64,000 nucleotides of DNA from Sphingobacteriaceae bacterium (GTDB taxonomy: Bacteria > Bacteroidota > Bacteroidia > B-17B0 > Aurantibacillaceae), in contig JADJMM010000002.1 of the NCBI GenBank assembly GCA_016709575.1, forward strand, positions 1 to 64,000. The letters are read 5' to 3'. Shown one piece after another: positions 48,824 to 58,220 of this stretch. The position numbers were made by a program, and so were the translations under genes. The notes beneath the pieces were generated by a model, which had not been told where the DNA came from, ran no database searches, and worked only from the letters and a program-made list of their open reading frames with translations. Numbering within the stretch: position 1 is the stretch's first letter; each line of letters begins with the position of its first letter.

Positions 48824-49999
48824 TTAATGTGTTAGTTGTGGTTTACTAATCCATGATTTATAATAATCTTTTACTTCGTATTTTAATGCTTCAGTTGTTA
48901 TTTTAAGAGGATTGAAAGGGTCTATCATCACAGCCAATTCTTTTGTTTCCTTTTTTCCAATACTTCTTTCAATGGCTCCCGGGTGCGGACCGTGTGGAAT
49001 TCCTGCAGGATGTAAAGTAAATTGACCGGCTTTAATATTATTTCTGCTCATAAAATCACCATCCACGTAATATAAAATTTCATCGGCATCAATATTACTG
49101 TGGTGATAAGGTGCAGGAATTGCATCCGGATGATAATCGTACATACGCGGCACAAAAGAACAAATCACAAAATTCCTTCCCTCAAATTGCTGGTGAATTG
49201 GCGGTGGCATGTGAATTCTACCCGTAATTGGTTCAAAATTAAAAATTGAAAACGCATAAGGATAACTGTATCCATCCCAACCCACTAAATCAAAAGGATG
49301 TGTTTCATAAGTGTAAGGATAAATTAATCCACGCTTCTTAATCATAATTTTAAAATCACCATGCTCATCATGCGTTTCGAAATTATAAGGCAATTTAAAA
49401 TCTCTTTCGCAAAATGGTGAGTGCTCTAATAATTGTCCGAATTCATTTCTGTAACGTTTAGGTGTTCTTATTGGACTATGAGATTCAACAAATAAAATTT
49501 TATTCTCATTTGTATCGAATTCTAATTTATAAACTGTTCCTCTTGGAATAACAACGTAGTCTCCGTATTCAAAATCAACAGTACCGTACATGGTTTTACA
49601 ACGACCACTTCCTTTATGAATGAATAACATCTCATCAGAATCTGCATTCTTGAAAAAATAATCGTTCATGCTTTTAGTTGGAGCTGCCATTCCAATTTGC
49701 ATATCATCATTAAAGAAAAATATTTTTCGGCTGGTGATGTAATCGTCTTCAGGTTCAACATCCATTCCCATAAAACTTACAGCACGCAAATTTTCATCAA
49801 TACCAACTTCCGGTCGCGCAGAATGAGCTTTACCCAATTCCTTTACCATGGTTGGTGGATTAAGATGATAAACTAATGAAGAGGTGCTCGAAAATCCTTC
49901 GGTACCAAATAATTCTTCGTGATATAATTCACCGTTGGGTTGACGAAATACAACGTGACGTTTATTGGGAATTTTACCGTGTTTCTGATAGATTGGCAT
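48824..49999 (-). CDS. hmgA: Homogentisate 1,2-dioxygenase (391 aa)
   Basis: Ring-cleaving enzyme forming maleylacetoacetate from homogentisate. Cupin-type Fe(II) site seen in PYHHSNIDADEILYYVDGDF (His, Glu) and TLHPAGIPHGPHPGAIE (His), with the N-terminal half carrying KSMNDYFFKNADSDEML and SHSPIRTPKRYRNEFGQ. Slightly shorter than the 430-residue proteobacterial enzyme but normal for this phylum. In frame. It heads the hmgA-hppD pair. A fumarylacetoacetase and isomerase are not in the window, so the pathway is completed elsewhere. Confidence 0.94.
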   Translation of the reverse strand: MPIYQKHGKIPNKRHVVFRQPNGELYHEELFGTEGFSSTSSLVYHLNPPTMVKELGKAHSARPEVGIDENLRAVSFMGMDVEPEDDYITSRKIFFFNDDMQIGMAAPTKSMNDYFFKNADSDEMLFIHKGSGRCKTMYGTVDFEYGDYVVIPRGTVYKLEFDTNENKILFVESHSPIRTPKRYRNEFGQLLEHSPFCERDFKLPYNFETHDEHGDFKIMIKKRGLIYPYTYETHPFDLVGWDGYSYPYAFSIFNFEPITGRIHMPPPIHQQFEGRNFVICSFVPRMYDYHPDAIPAPYHHSNIDADEILYYVDGDFMSRNNIKAGQFTLHPAGIPHGPHPGAIERSIGKKETKELAVMIDPFNPLKITTEALKYEVKDYYKSWISKPQLTH

Positions 50000-50095
50000 A
50001 GGCGAAATTTTATATTACAAATGACGCACAGATAGCGCTACTTTTGAATGACTTCAGTCATACTACAATACCAAAAAACCTGATTTAAATTAGGA

Positions 50096-50443
50096 TTATC
50101 CGACGATTTTATAAAGTCCCACGAATACAATCACCAAGCCAAGAGACGTTAATCCGTACATGGCCATTGTAAACGACTTATTAGAATGGAAATTGAAACA
50201 GGTAATAAGAAAGCCGGCCAAAATAACAACTAATCCAATTCCTAAAATAACCAAACCTTCTTTGCGATGTTTTGCGTAATGGTCAGACTTCACTTTCTTA
50301 ACCACGGCATACACCATGGCTTCATCATTATGTTTCTCCAATAAAATTTCTGTTATTTTCTCGAAATCATATTGACGTGCATAAAATTCATTGGCTAATT
50401 CAACCAACTCATCCCAAAGCGCTTTATTGTTACCGTATTGCAT
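50096..50443 (-). CDS. Small two-helix membrane protein (115 aa)
   Basis: Unknown protein. The N-terminal 60 residues are soluble and helical (YGNNKALWDELVELANEFYA, FEKITEILLEKHNDEAM), followed by a basic patch and two hydrophobic helices (GLVILGIGLVVILAGFLI, YGLTSLGLVIVFVGLYKIVG). It lies between hmgA and paaD on the same strand with gaps of about 55-100 bp. It may be co-transcribed with either; no motif gives a function. Confidence 0.6.
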   Translation of the reverse strand: MQYGNNKALWDELVELANEFYARQYDFEKITEILLEKHNDEAMVYAVVKKVKSDHYAKHRKEGLVILGIGLVVILAGFLITCFNFHSNKSFTMAMYGLTSLGLVIVFVGLYKIVG

Positions 50444-50497
50444 TGAACATACAATCTATAACAATAATAATAAAAATAAAATGACCTTAGTCAGTTT

Positions 50498-50989
50498 TTA
50501 ATGACACTTGAAATAATCGAAAGACTCTTTACAAGAATTACATTTATAAAGTGCTTTACATGCTGTAGAGCCAAACTTACTAATAACTTCAGTGTCTTTA
50601 GAATTACATCTTGGGCAAGCAACCTGTTTTTCTGTACCAAACACTTTACTACATGATGAATGCTGCGGTGGTGAAATGCCGTATTTCCTTAATTTAATTT
50701 TAGCGGTTTCGCTAATCCAATCGGTTGTCCATGCGGGAGTGTAAACTAAATCTACTTTTACATTATCTACATGATGATCATGGAGTTTTTCAATAATCTC
50801 ATCCTCTATCATTTTCATGGCGGGGCAAGCCGTATAGGTTGGCGTAATCGTTACCACATATTTATCCTCTTTATATTCCACACGCCTGAGCATACCTAAA
50901 TCGGCAATTGAAATAACAGGAATCTCCGGATCCGGGATGTTTGCAATCCAATTATAAATTTTTTCGGTATTGGCTGTAGTGTCTACCAT
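50498..50989 (-). CDS. paaD: Phenylacetyl-CoA epoxidase subunit PaaD (163 aa)
   Basis: Accessory protein of the ring-1,2-phenylacetyl-CoA epoxidase, a MIP18/DUF59-family iron-sulfur maturation factor. DUF59 core: IPDPEIPVISIADLGMLRRV, TPTYTACPAMKMIEDEI. The C-terminal zinc-ribbon-like segment has CPRCNSKD, FGSTACKALYKCNSCKESFDYFKC. Full length. Its 5' end overlaps the paaC stop by 7 bp. It completes the A-B-C-D order of the paa operon; the reductase PaaE is absent here. Confidence 0.95.
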   Translation of the reverse strand: MVDTTANTEKIYNWIANIPDPEIPVISIADLGMLRRVEYKEDKYVVTITPTYTACPAMKMIEDEIIEKLHDHHVDNVKVDLVYTPAWTTDWISETAKIKLRKYGISPPQHSSCSKVFGTEKQVACPRCNSKDTEVISKFGSTACKALYKCNSCKESFDYFKCH

Positions 50990-51741
50990 TTTGCATCCGG
51001 ATAAGCACGTTGTAAATATTGCATTTCTGAAAGTATATGTCCCAGTTTTTCAGTATGCACACCTTTTCTTCCACCGGTTTGCATATATCCATCTTCGGGC
51101 ATTGTTAAAGTTGCCTCTGTTAACACGTTTTGCAATTTCATTTGCCATTGTGATTTAATCGGAATTAAATCTACAACAATTCCATCTTTCAATAATAAAT
51201 TCTCCACTTCATCCATCTCAAACAATTCCCCAGTGTACATCCATAAATCATTCACAGCTTTTTGCATTCTGTTATGACTTTCTTCTGTACCATCACCTAA
51301 ACGAACTGTCCACTCTGAAGCATGTTCAAAGTGATACTTCACTTCTTTAATTGCTTTTGAAGCAATCGCTGATATAGTAGGGTCAGCACTTCTTTCTAAA
51401 TCAGAATACAAGAAATATTCAAATGTTGAAATAAATAATTGTCTTACAATTGTTCGTGCAAAATCCCCATTGTCTTGCTCCATTAATAAATGGTTGTAGT
51501 ATTTTATTTCGGGACGACGATAAGCTAAATCATCTTCAGAATTTCCTTTTCCTTCAACTTCTCCCGCGTATTTTAAAATAGCCTGAGCTCTTCCGATCAT
51601 ATCCAAAGAAATATTAGTAAGTGCTAAATCTTCTTCAATAAAAGCGGCTTTGCTACAAAGCTCCGATAATCTGTGTCCTAAAATTAAAGCGTCGTCGCCT
51701 AATCTTAAACAATACTTGAATACTGCTTCTTCTTTCTTCAT
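50983..51741 (-). CDS. paaC: Phenylacetyl-CoA epoxidase structural subunit PaaC (252 aa)
   Basis: Ferritin-fold partner of the catalytic PaaA. Diagnostic stretches: LGDDALILGHRLSELCSKAAF, EDLALTNISLDMIGRAQAIL, YFLYSDLERSADPTISAIA, VKYHFEHASEWTVRLGDGTE and MHTEKLGHILSEMQYLQRAYP-like end (VHTEKLGHILSEMQYLQRAY). Intact and normal in length. Located between paaB (10 bp) and paaD (overlap). Confidence 0.95.
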   Translation of the reverse strand: MKKEEAVFKYCLRLGDDALILGHRLSELCSKAAFIEEDLALTNISLDMIGRAQAILKYAGEVEGKGNSEDDLAYRRPEIKYYNHLLMEQDNGDFARTIVRQLFISTFEYFLYSDLERSADPTISAIASKAIKEVKYHFEHASEWTVRLGDGTEESHNRMQKAVNDLWMYTGELFEMDEVENLLLKDGIVVDLIPIKSQWQMKLQNVLTEATLTMPEDGYMQTGGRKGVHTEKLGHILSEMQYLQRAYPDAKW

Positions 51742-51750
51742 AAAAATAAT

Positions 51751-52047
51751 TTAAATATTTTTTGCGCCTTCTGGCATTTCGTAAAAAGTTGGGTGACGAT
51801 AAACTTTTTCTACCGATGGATCAAATAACATTTCATTATCATCCGGATTAGAAGTAATCATATAATTAGATGGTACTACCCAAATACTCGTTCCTTCTCC
51901 TCTGCGGGTATAAGTATCACGTGCATTTTGCATCGCCATTTTTCCATCAGATGCATGAATACTTCCTGCATGTAAATACGGTTGACCTGATTTACTTTGG
52001 ATAAAAACTTCCCAGCGGTCGAGTTGTGTGTCTTTACTGTTGCTCAT
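51751..52047 (-). CDS. paaB: Phenylacetyl-CoA epoxidase subunit PaaB (98 aa)
   Basis: Small bridging subunit of the epoxidase complex. Family sequence: WEVFIQSKSGQPYLHAGSIH, ASDGKMAMQNARDTYTRRGE, SIWVVPSNYMI, and MLFDPSVEKVYRHPTFYEMP. Full length at 98 aa; paaA ends 10 bp upstream of its start. Confidence 0.95.
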   Translation of the reverse strand: MSNSKDTQLDRWEVFIQSKSGQPYLHAGSIHASDGKMAMQNARDTYTRRGEGTSIWVVPSNYMITSNPDDNEMLFDPSVEKVYRHPTFYEMPEGAKNI

Positions 52048-52057
52048 AATATCAATT

Positions 52058-53005
52058 TTAAATTACTGCGGTTAACTTTTTCGCTTTTTGTTTTAATTTG
52101 TAAGCTTCTGCGGCTTCTCTAATCCATTGTCCTTCTTCATAGTATTTTATGTGATGATCCATTCGTTGCTTGTTACAAGGACCATTTCCTTTAATTACAC
52201 TATAGAATTCTTCCCAATTAATTGGACCAATAGAATAATGCCCGGTTTTTTCGTCTAATTTTATTTTATCATCCGGAACTTTTAAACCAATTAATTCAGC
52301 TTGTGGAATTGTTTTATCAATGAATTTCTGGCGTAAATCATCATTTGACTCGCGTTTTATTTTCCATTTCACGGCATCACCTGTGTGAGGAGAATCGGTA
52401 TCATGCGGACCGAACATCATTAAAGCGGGCCACCACCATCGGTTCATTGCATCTTGCGCCATCTCTTGTTGGTCTTTTGTTCCTTTCATCATCTTCGCCA
52501 TGATTTCGTAACCTTGGCGTTGATGAAAACTTTCTTCCTTACAAATTCGTACCATCGCTCTGCTGTACGGACCATAAGAAGTTCTTTGCAATGAAACTTG
52601 ATTTACAATTGCAGCTCCATCCACTAACCAACCTATCGCACCAATATCTGCCCAGTTTAAAGCAGGATAATTAAATATGTTTGAATATTTTGCTTTTCCG
52701 CTGTGCAATTGTTCAATTAATTCTTTACGGCTAATTCCTAAAGTTTCTGTGGCGCTGTATAAATACAAACCATGTCCGCCTTCGTCTTGAATTTTCGCTA
52801 AAAGAATTTGTTTTGAACGCAAACTTGGCGCACGTGTAATCCAGTTTCCTTCGGGCTGCATACCGATCACTTCGGAGTGCGCATGTTGGGAAATTTGACG
52901 GATTAAATGTTTACGGTATCCCTCAGGCATATAATCACCTGCTTCAATATGTTCACCGGCATCAATCCGGTCCTGAAAATTTTTATCGCTATGTTCGTTA
53001 TGCAT
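52058..53005 (-). CDS. paaA: Phenylacetyl-CoA epoxidase catalytic subunit PaaA (315 aa)
   Basis: Di-iron monooxygenase subunit that epoxidises the phenyl ring of phenylacetyl-CoA. Two ExxH iron-binding motifs are visible, DEGGHGLYLY (in KIQDEGGHGLYL) and KEESFHQRQGYEIM, together with EAGDYMPEGYRKHLIRQISQ, HAHSEVIGMQPEGNW and RWWWPALMMFGPHDTDS. Intact. First gene of the paaABCD operon with a good promoter 20 bp upstream. Confidence 0.96.
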   Translation of the reverse strand: MHNEHSDKNFQDRIDAGEHIEAGDYMPEGYRKHLIRQISQHAHSEVIGMQPEGNWITRAPSLRSKQILLAKIQDEGGHGLYLYSATETLGISRKELIEQLHSGKAKYSNIFNYPALNWADIGAIGWLVDGAAIVNQVSLQRTSYGPYSRAMVRICKEESFHQRQGYEIMAKMMKGTKDQQEMAQDAMNRWWWPALMMFGPHDTDSPHTGDAVKWKIKRESNDDLRQKFIDKTIPQAELIGLKVPDDKIKLDEKTGHYSIGPINWEEFYSVIKGNGPCNKQRMDHHIKYYEEGQWIREAAEAYKLKQKAKKLTAVI

Positions 53006-53024
53006 AATACAAGATTTTACGTAA

Positions 53025-53055
53025 CAAATGTATTAGACAAGCTAACGCACAAAAA
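53025..53055 (-). promoter_or_regulatory. Promoter of paaABCD (TTG-N17-TACATTTG)
   Basis: On the minus strand TTG at 53052-53050 and TACATTTG at 53032-53025, spacing 17 bp; predicted start about 13 nt before the paaA ATG. Confidence 0.75.
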
Positions 53056-53108
53056 TGATTTGCATCAGATAAAAACGATGAGATAAATCAATATTAAAAT
53101 ATGACTTG

Positions 53109-53143
53109 TCTCATATAAGTGAGAATTTTACTACATAACTTTG
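53109..53143 (+). promoter_or_regulatory. Inverted repeat and -7 element before DUF2892 gene
   Basis: TCTCA-N6-TGAGA (53109-53124) lies just upstream of TAACTTTG (53136-53143), the -7 element for the plus-strand gene starting at 53159. The repeat sits in the 153-bp gap shared with the divergent paa promoter and could bind a regulator of either side. The arms are only 5 bp, so chance is possible. Confidence 0.4.
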
Positions 53144-53158
53144 ATGAAGCATCTATCA

Positions 53159-53362
53159 ATGGAAAATAACCTTGGGAATATCGATCGGTTCATTCGCCTT
53201 ATTTTGGGGATTGTGCTATTGATTATCGCTTTTGCTTCGCATTTAACATCCGGTTTATTAAGTTATGCCGTAATCACGTTTGGAATGGTGTTTTTCGCTA
53301 CTTCTGTTGTGGGTTTTTGTCCGTTATACGCCTTATTTGGATTAAATACATGTAAGTTTTAG
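53159..53362 (+). CDS. DUF2892/YgaP-type inner-membrane protein (67 aa)
   Basis: Small two-helix membrane protein of unknown role. Conserved pattern: N-terminal NNLGNIDRFIRLILGIVLL, second helix then GFCPLYALFGLNTCKF at the C-terminus, with the GFCPLY and terminal Cys typical of the family. The start at 53159 is preferred because the predicted transcription start lies downstream of the earlier ATGs at 53141-53144. Often found beside rhodanese or redox genes; here it precedes a metal-efflux locus. Confidence 0.85.
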   Translation: MENNLGNIDRFIRLILGIVLLIIAFASHLTSGLLSYAVITFGMVFFATSVVGFCPLYALFGLNTCKF

Positions 53363-53387
53363 ATGGGAGATTTCTGCTAAAATTTCT

Positions 53388-53395
53388 TATCTTTG
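53388..53395 (+). promoter_or_regulatory. -7 element TATCTTTG before His-rich protein gene
   Basis: A perfect TAnnTTTG located 7 bp upstream of the TTG start at 53403; a nearly leaderless message is predicted. Confidence 0.45.
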
Positions 53396-53402
53396 ACGAG
53401 TC

Positions 53403-53783
53403 TTGAAAAAAGTATTATCAATATTCATCATCCTTCAACTATTAACCAATCACGAAGCATTTGCTGAGTTGATTAAGGTCCCCTTTTTATTTCATCATTA
53501 TAGCGAAAGTGAAGAGAGTGAATCCATCATGCATTTTCTTAAAAATCATTACTCTTCAAATTCACACGAAAAAAGCGATCACGAACATGGGAAGTTACCG
53601 TTTAAACATTCAGACGACGGTTGCGCGCATCATCCCTTACCAAGTATTTCTCCTGTTACAAAAACGGAGAATGATTATTTACTAAATATTTCAGCTTTAA
53701 GTAAAACTAATTATCGCTTAACTAACGATAATATTTATTCCTCATACACAGGAACCATCTGGCAGCCGCCTAAACTTGCTTAA
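53403..53783 (+). CDS. Exported His-rich protein of metal-efflux locus (126 aa)
   Basis: Predicted periplasmic metal-binding protein. A hydrophobic leader (VLSIFIILQLLTNHEAFA) is followed by a region dense in His, Ser, Asp and Glu (HHYSESEESES, SSNSHEKSDHEHGKLPFKHS, GCAHHPLP). The remainder has little structure until the C-terminal TGTIWQPPKLA, which is typical of small proteins found just upstream of CzcA genes in Bacteroidota. TTG start. Probably senses, buffers or hands over Cu, Zn or Co; not a characterised family to my knowledge. Confidence 0.65.
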   Translation: MKKVLSIFIILQLLTNHEAFAELIKVPFLFHHYSESEESESIMHFLKNHYSSNSHEKSDHEHGKLPFKHSDDGCAHHPLPSISPVTKTENDYLLNISALSKTNYRLTNDNIYSSYTGTIWQPPKLA

Positions 53784-53860
53784 TTTTTTATTACAATTTC
53801 TTTTCTCACTTTGATTAGTTCAAGGTGAAACTTAATTATTAAAAAAATAATCAGTTTTTT

Positions 53861-56800
53861 ATGCTGAATAAAATTATTTCGTTTTCGATAAAAAATAAGC
53901 TTGTTATTGGCTTATTTACAATTGCATTAATTCTATACGGAATTTTTGAATTGACCAAATTACCTATTGATGCAGTGCCTGATATCACCAACAACCAGGT
54001 TCAAGTAATAACTGTTGCCCCATACTTTGGTGCCACAGATATTGAACGCCTGGTTACATTTCCTATTGAACAGGCTAATAATAATTTGCCAGGGTTAATT
54101 GAAATCAGAAGTTTTTCCCGCTTTGGATTATCCTTAGTAACTATTGTGTTCGACGATGCCACAGATGTGTATTGGGCGCGACAACAAGTTTCGGAGCGAC
54201 TTCAAAAAATAAAAGATCTAATCCCGAAAGGTATTGGCACGCCGGAGTTAGCACCTGTTACAACAGGACTCGGGGAAATTTACCAATATGTTGTTCGTCC
54301 GAAAAAAGGTTACGAAGGAAAGTACGACGCTACAAAACTAAGAACTATACAAGATTGGATTGTACGCCGACAATTATTAGGCGTGAAAGGCGTGGCGGAG
54401 GTAAGTAGTTTCGGTGGTAAATTAAAACAATATGAAATTGCAATCAATACAGATAAATTAAACGCGCAGCATATTACAATCAGTGATGTGTTTAATGCTT
54501 TAGAGAAAAATAATGATAATACAGGTGGGGCATATATCGAAAAAGGTCCTACTGTATTATATATAAGAACAGAAGGTTTAATTGCATCATTGGATGATAT
54601 TAATAATATCGCCATTAAAACAACAGAAGACGGAACACCGTTATTTATTAAAGATGTGGCTGATGTGCGTATTGGTCACGCCACTCGCTTTGGAGCTATG
54701 TGTTACAATGATAAAGGAGAAGTTGCCGGAGCTGTTGTAATGATGTTGAAAGGCGCTAACAGTAATAAAGTAATTGAAAGTGTAAAATCAAAAATTGAAC
54801 AAATTCAAACCACATTACCGGAAGGTGTAATAATAGAACCATTTCTTGACAGAACAAAAATGGTAAACAACGCCATCGGAACTGTTCAAACCAATTTAAT
54901 GGAAGGGGCTCTGATTGTTATTTTTATTTTGGTTTTATTTCTTGGGAATTTCCGTGCAGGATTATTAGTAGCCTCTGTTATTCCTTTAGCAATGCTCTTT
55001 GCCATTATTATGATGAATATTTTTGGTGTTAGTGGTAATTTAATGAGTTTAGGAGCGCTCGACTTCGGATTAATTGTTGATGGCGCTGTAATTATTGTTG
55101 AAGCTGTGATGCATCAACTTCATCACGGAAAAAAACTAGCCTTAACTAATAAAATTAATCAGGAAGAAATGGATAAAACGGTTAATATATCAGCCGGTAA
55201 AATGATGAACAGTGCAGTATTCGGACAAATAATAATTTTAGTGGTTTACTTACCTATTTTCACTTTACAAGGCATAGAAGGTAAAATGTTTAAACCCATG
55301 GCACAAACTGTTGCTTTTGCTTTGGTTGGCGCATTTATTTTATCGCTAACCTATATTCCGATGATGAGCGCTGTTTTTCTAAGCAAAAAATTAAATCACA
55401 AGAAAACATTTTCTGACCGAATAATGGAGAAAGTTGAATCTGCTTACAAATCAGTTCTATCTAAACTTATTTCTATACCAAAAACAGTTATTACAAGTGT
55501 CATTATCCTTTTTAGTCTTTCTATTCTTACACTTCTTTCTCTGGGTGGAGAATTTATTCCCGCTTTAGAAGAAGGTGATTTTGCTGTTGAAACTAGAGTA
55601 TTAACCGGGAGTAACCTAAATACAAGTATAGAAAATACTCAGAAAGCTTCTAAAATTCTATTAAAACAATTTCCGGAAGTAGAAAAAGTAGTTACTAAAA
55701 TTGGAAGTGGTGAAGTGCCAACCGATCCTATGCCGATGGATGCTGCCGATTTAATGGTAATTCTTAAAGACAAAAAAGAATGGACATCAGCACATAGCTT
55801 TAATGAATTAGCAGAAAAAATGAATGCTGCATTAATGGAAGTGCCTGGTGTAACATTTAGTTTCCAATTTCCTGTCCAAATGCGTTTTAATGAATTAATG
55901 ACCGGGGCAAAACAAGATGTAGTTTGTAAAATATTTGGTGAAGACTTAGATACTTTAGCAGCCTACGCTAATAAACTCGGAAAAATTATTAATACTGTTG
56001 AAGGAGCAAAGGATATTTATGTTGAAGCTGTAACCGGCATGCCGCAAGTGGTAATACAATACAAAAGAAACGCTATGGCTCAATATAATTTGAATATAGG
56101 TGATGTAAACAAAGTGATTAATGCGGCCTTTGCAGGACAAGTTGCCGGTTTAGTATTTGAAGGCGAAAAAAGATTTGATTTAGCTGTGCGTTTAAAGAAT
56201 GATAACCGTGAAGATTTAAACGACATAAAGAATCTTCTAATTCCTGTTTCAAACGGAAATCAAATTCCCTTAGAACAAATTGCACACGTTGAAATAAAAA
56301 ACGGCCCTAACCAAATTCAACGCGAAGATGCCAAGCGCCGTATTGTAGTTGGTTTTAATGTAAGAGGAAGAGATGTGCAAAGTATAGTTAATGAACTCCA
56401 GGCTAAAGTTGGGAAACAAATTAAATTCCCGGCAGGTTATTATCCAACCTACGGTGGTGCGTTCGAAAACTTAAATGAAGCCAAAAATCGTTTAGCAATT
56501 GCAGTACCGATATCTTTAATATTAATCTTTCTTTTACTCTACTTCGCTTTTAATTCGATTAAACAAGGTTTATTAATTTATACAGCCATTCCTTTATCTG
56601 CGATTGGCGGAATTTTCGCTTTGTTTTTAAGAGGCATGCCATTCAGTATTAGTGCCGGCATTGGCTTCATTGCTTTATTCGGAGTTGCAGTATTAAACGG
56701 AATAGTTCTTATTGCTGAATTTAACCGCTTAAAAGAAAGCGGACATAAAAACATCATCAGAATTATATTAATTGGAACAAAAGTAAGATTACGGCCAATT

Positions 56801-58214
56801 TTAATGACTGCATTTGTTGCTTCGCTGGGTTTTTTACCAATGGCGTTAAGTAATGGTGCGGGTGCAGAAGTTCAACGACCATTGGCAACAGTTGTAATTG
56901 GCGGACTTCTAATCGCCACCTTTCTAACCTTATTTGTATTACCAATCTTATATATTATGTTTGAAAGAAAGAATTCTGTTCGGTTGCTTAATTACAAAGC
57001 CCTTACTTCAATTGTTTTCACTTCATTTATTTTTCTCTCTAATAGTTTAAGTTCGCAGCAAAGTATTTCGTTACAAGCTGCTATTGAATTAGGATTGAAA
57101 AATAATCTGCTTGTGAAAAACGAAAAACTAAAATCAGATTATCAAAAACAATTAGTTAAATCAGGATTTAACTTGCCCTCCACTACGGTAAATGGTGAGT
57201 ACGGACAAATTAACAGCAGTTATTATGATAACCGCGTGTCTGTTAGTCAAAGCTTAAACTTTCCTACAGTTTACGCGCGACAAAAATCTGTTTTAAATGA
57301 AGAATGGAAAAGTAGTTTATTAAGTGTTTCTTTAAAAGAGGCCGAACTCAAACGAAATATCAGCTTGCTTTATTACAACCTTATTGTATTGGAGAAAAAA
57401 GCACAACTTTTAAAAACAACTGATAGTATATATGCCAACTACTCCATCTTAGCCGATCTAAAATTTGCTAAAGGTGATAATAACATTCTTGAAAAACGGC
57501 AGCTGAAAGTCAGAGAGGGCAAATAATGATACAGTTAAATCAGCTTCAACAAGAAATTGATTTGTTACAATTAGAATTTCAATTGCTATTGAATACGCCC
57601 ACTAAGTTTATTTTAGAAAATTCTCAATTTAAAGTAGAAACTGTTATCAGTCCAGATACTACTTTATTAAAACAACATCCTCTAATTAAACAATTAGAAC
57701 AACAGACTCATGTTTTTAAACTGAACACAAAACTCGAGCGGTCGAAACTATTACCCGACTTAAATTTCTCTTATAACAATATGAGCATGATTGGTACAGG
57801 ATCCGATAATGTTTTATACAATAGTTCTACTAGGTTTCAGTCGGTGCAAGCAGGATTAGGAATTCCTTTATTTTTGGTGCACAAAAAGCAAAAATTAAAT
57901 CCGCTAAATCCATGTATCAGATTAGTGAAAATAATTATCAAAGCGGCATCCAAAACATTAGAAATGAATATAAGAAGGCTAGCGCAGCTTTAAACAATCA
58001 ATTAAACTCACTTAGCTATTTTGAAAGCAAAGCGCTCAAGAATGCCGATTTAATTTCTGAAACAGCAACTAAACAATTTAATAACGGAGAAATAAATTAT
58101 ATGGAATGGGTTTTACTGTTGAACCAATCCGTTTCCATAAAAAATGATTACCTGAACACGATTAAAAACTATAACGAAGCAGCGCTTCAATTAAATTACT
58201 TACTTTCTAAATAA
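53861..58214 (+). CDS. czcA: CzcA/CusA RND heavy-metal pump fused to TolC-like domain, disrupted
   Basis: Inner-membrane heavy-metal efflux transporter with a C-terminal outer-membrane-factor-like domain, a fusion known in Bacteroidota. RND part, residues 1-1040: LVTFPIEQANNNLPGLIEIRS-type porter region, LDFGLIVDGAVIIVEAVMHQ in TM4 carrying the Asp and Glu of the proton relay, LGGEFIPALEEGDFAVETR, and GFIALFGVAVLNGIVLIAEFN. The TolC domain follows (ISLQAAIELGLKNNLL, SYFESKALKNADLI) and ends NYLLSK. Breaks occur near 57490 (A5 should be A6) and 57875 (T5 should be T6). The joined protein of about 1451 aa equals the normal fusion length. Followed 6 bp later by its adaptor. Confidence 0.92.
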
Positions 58215-58220
58215 ACGACT

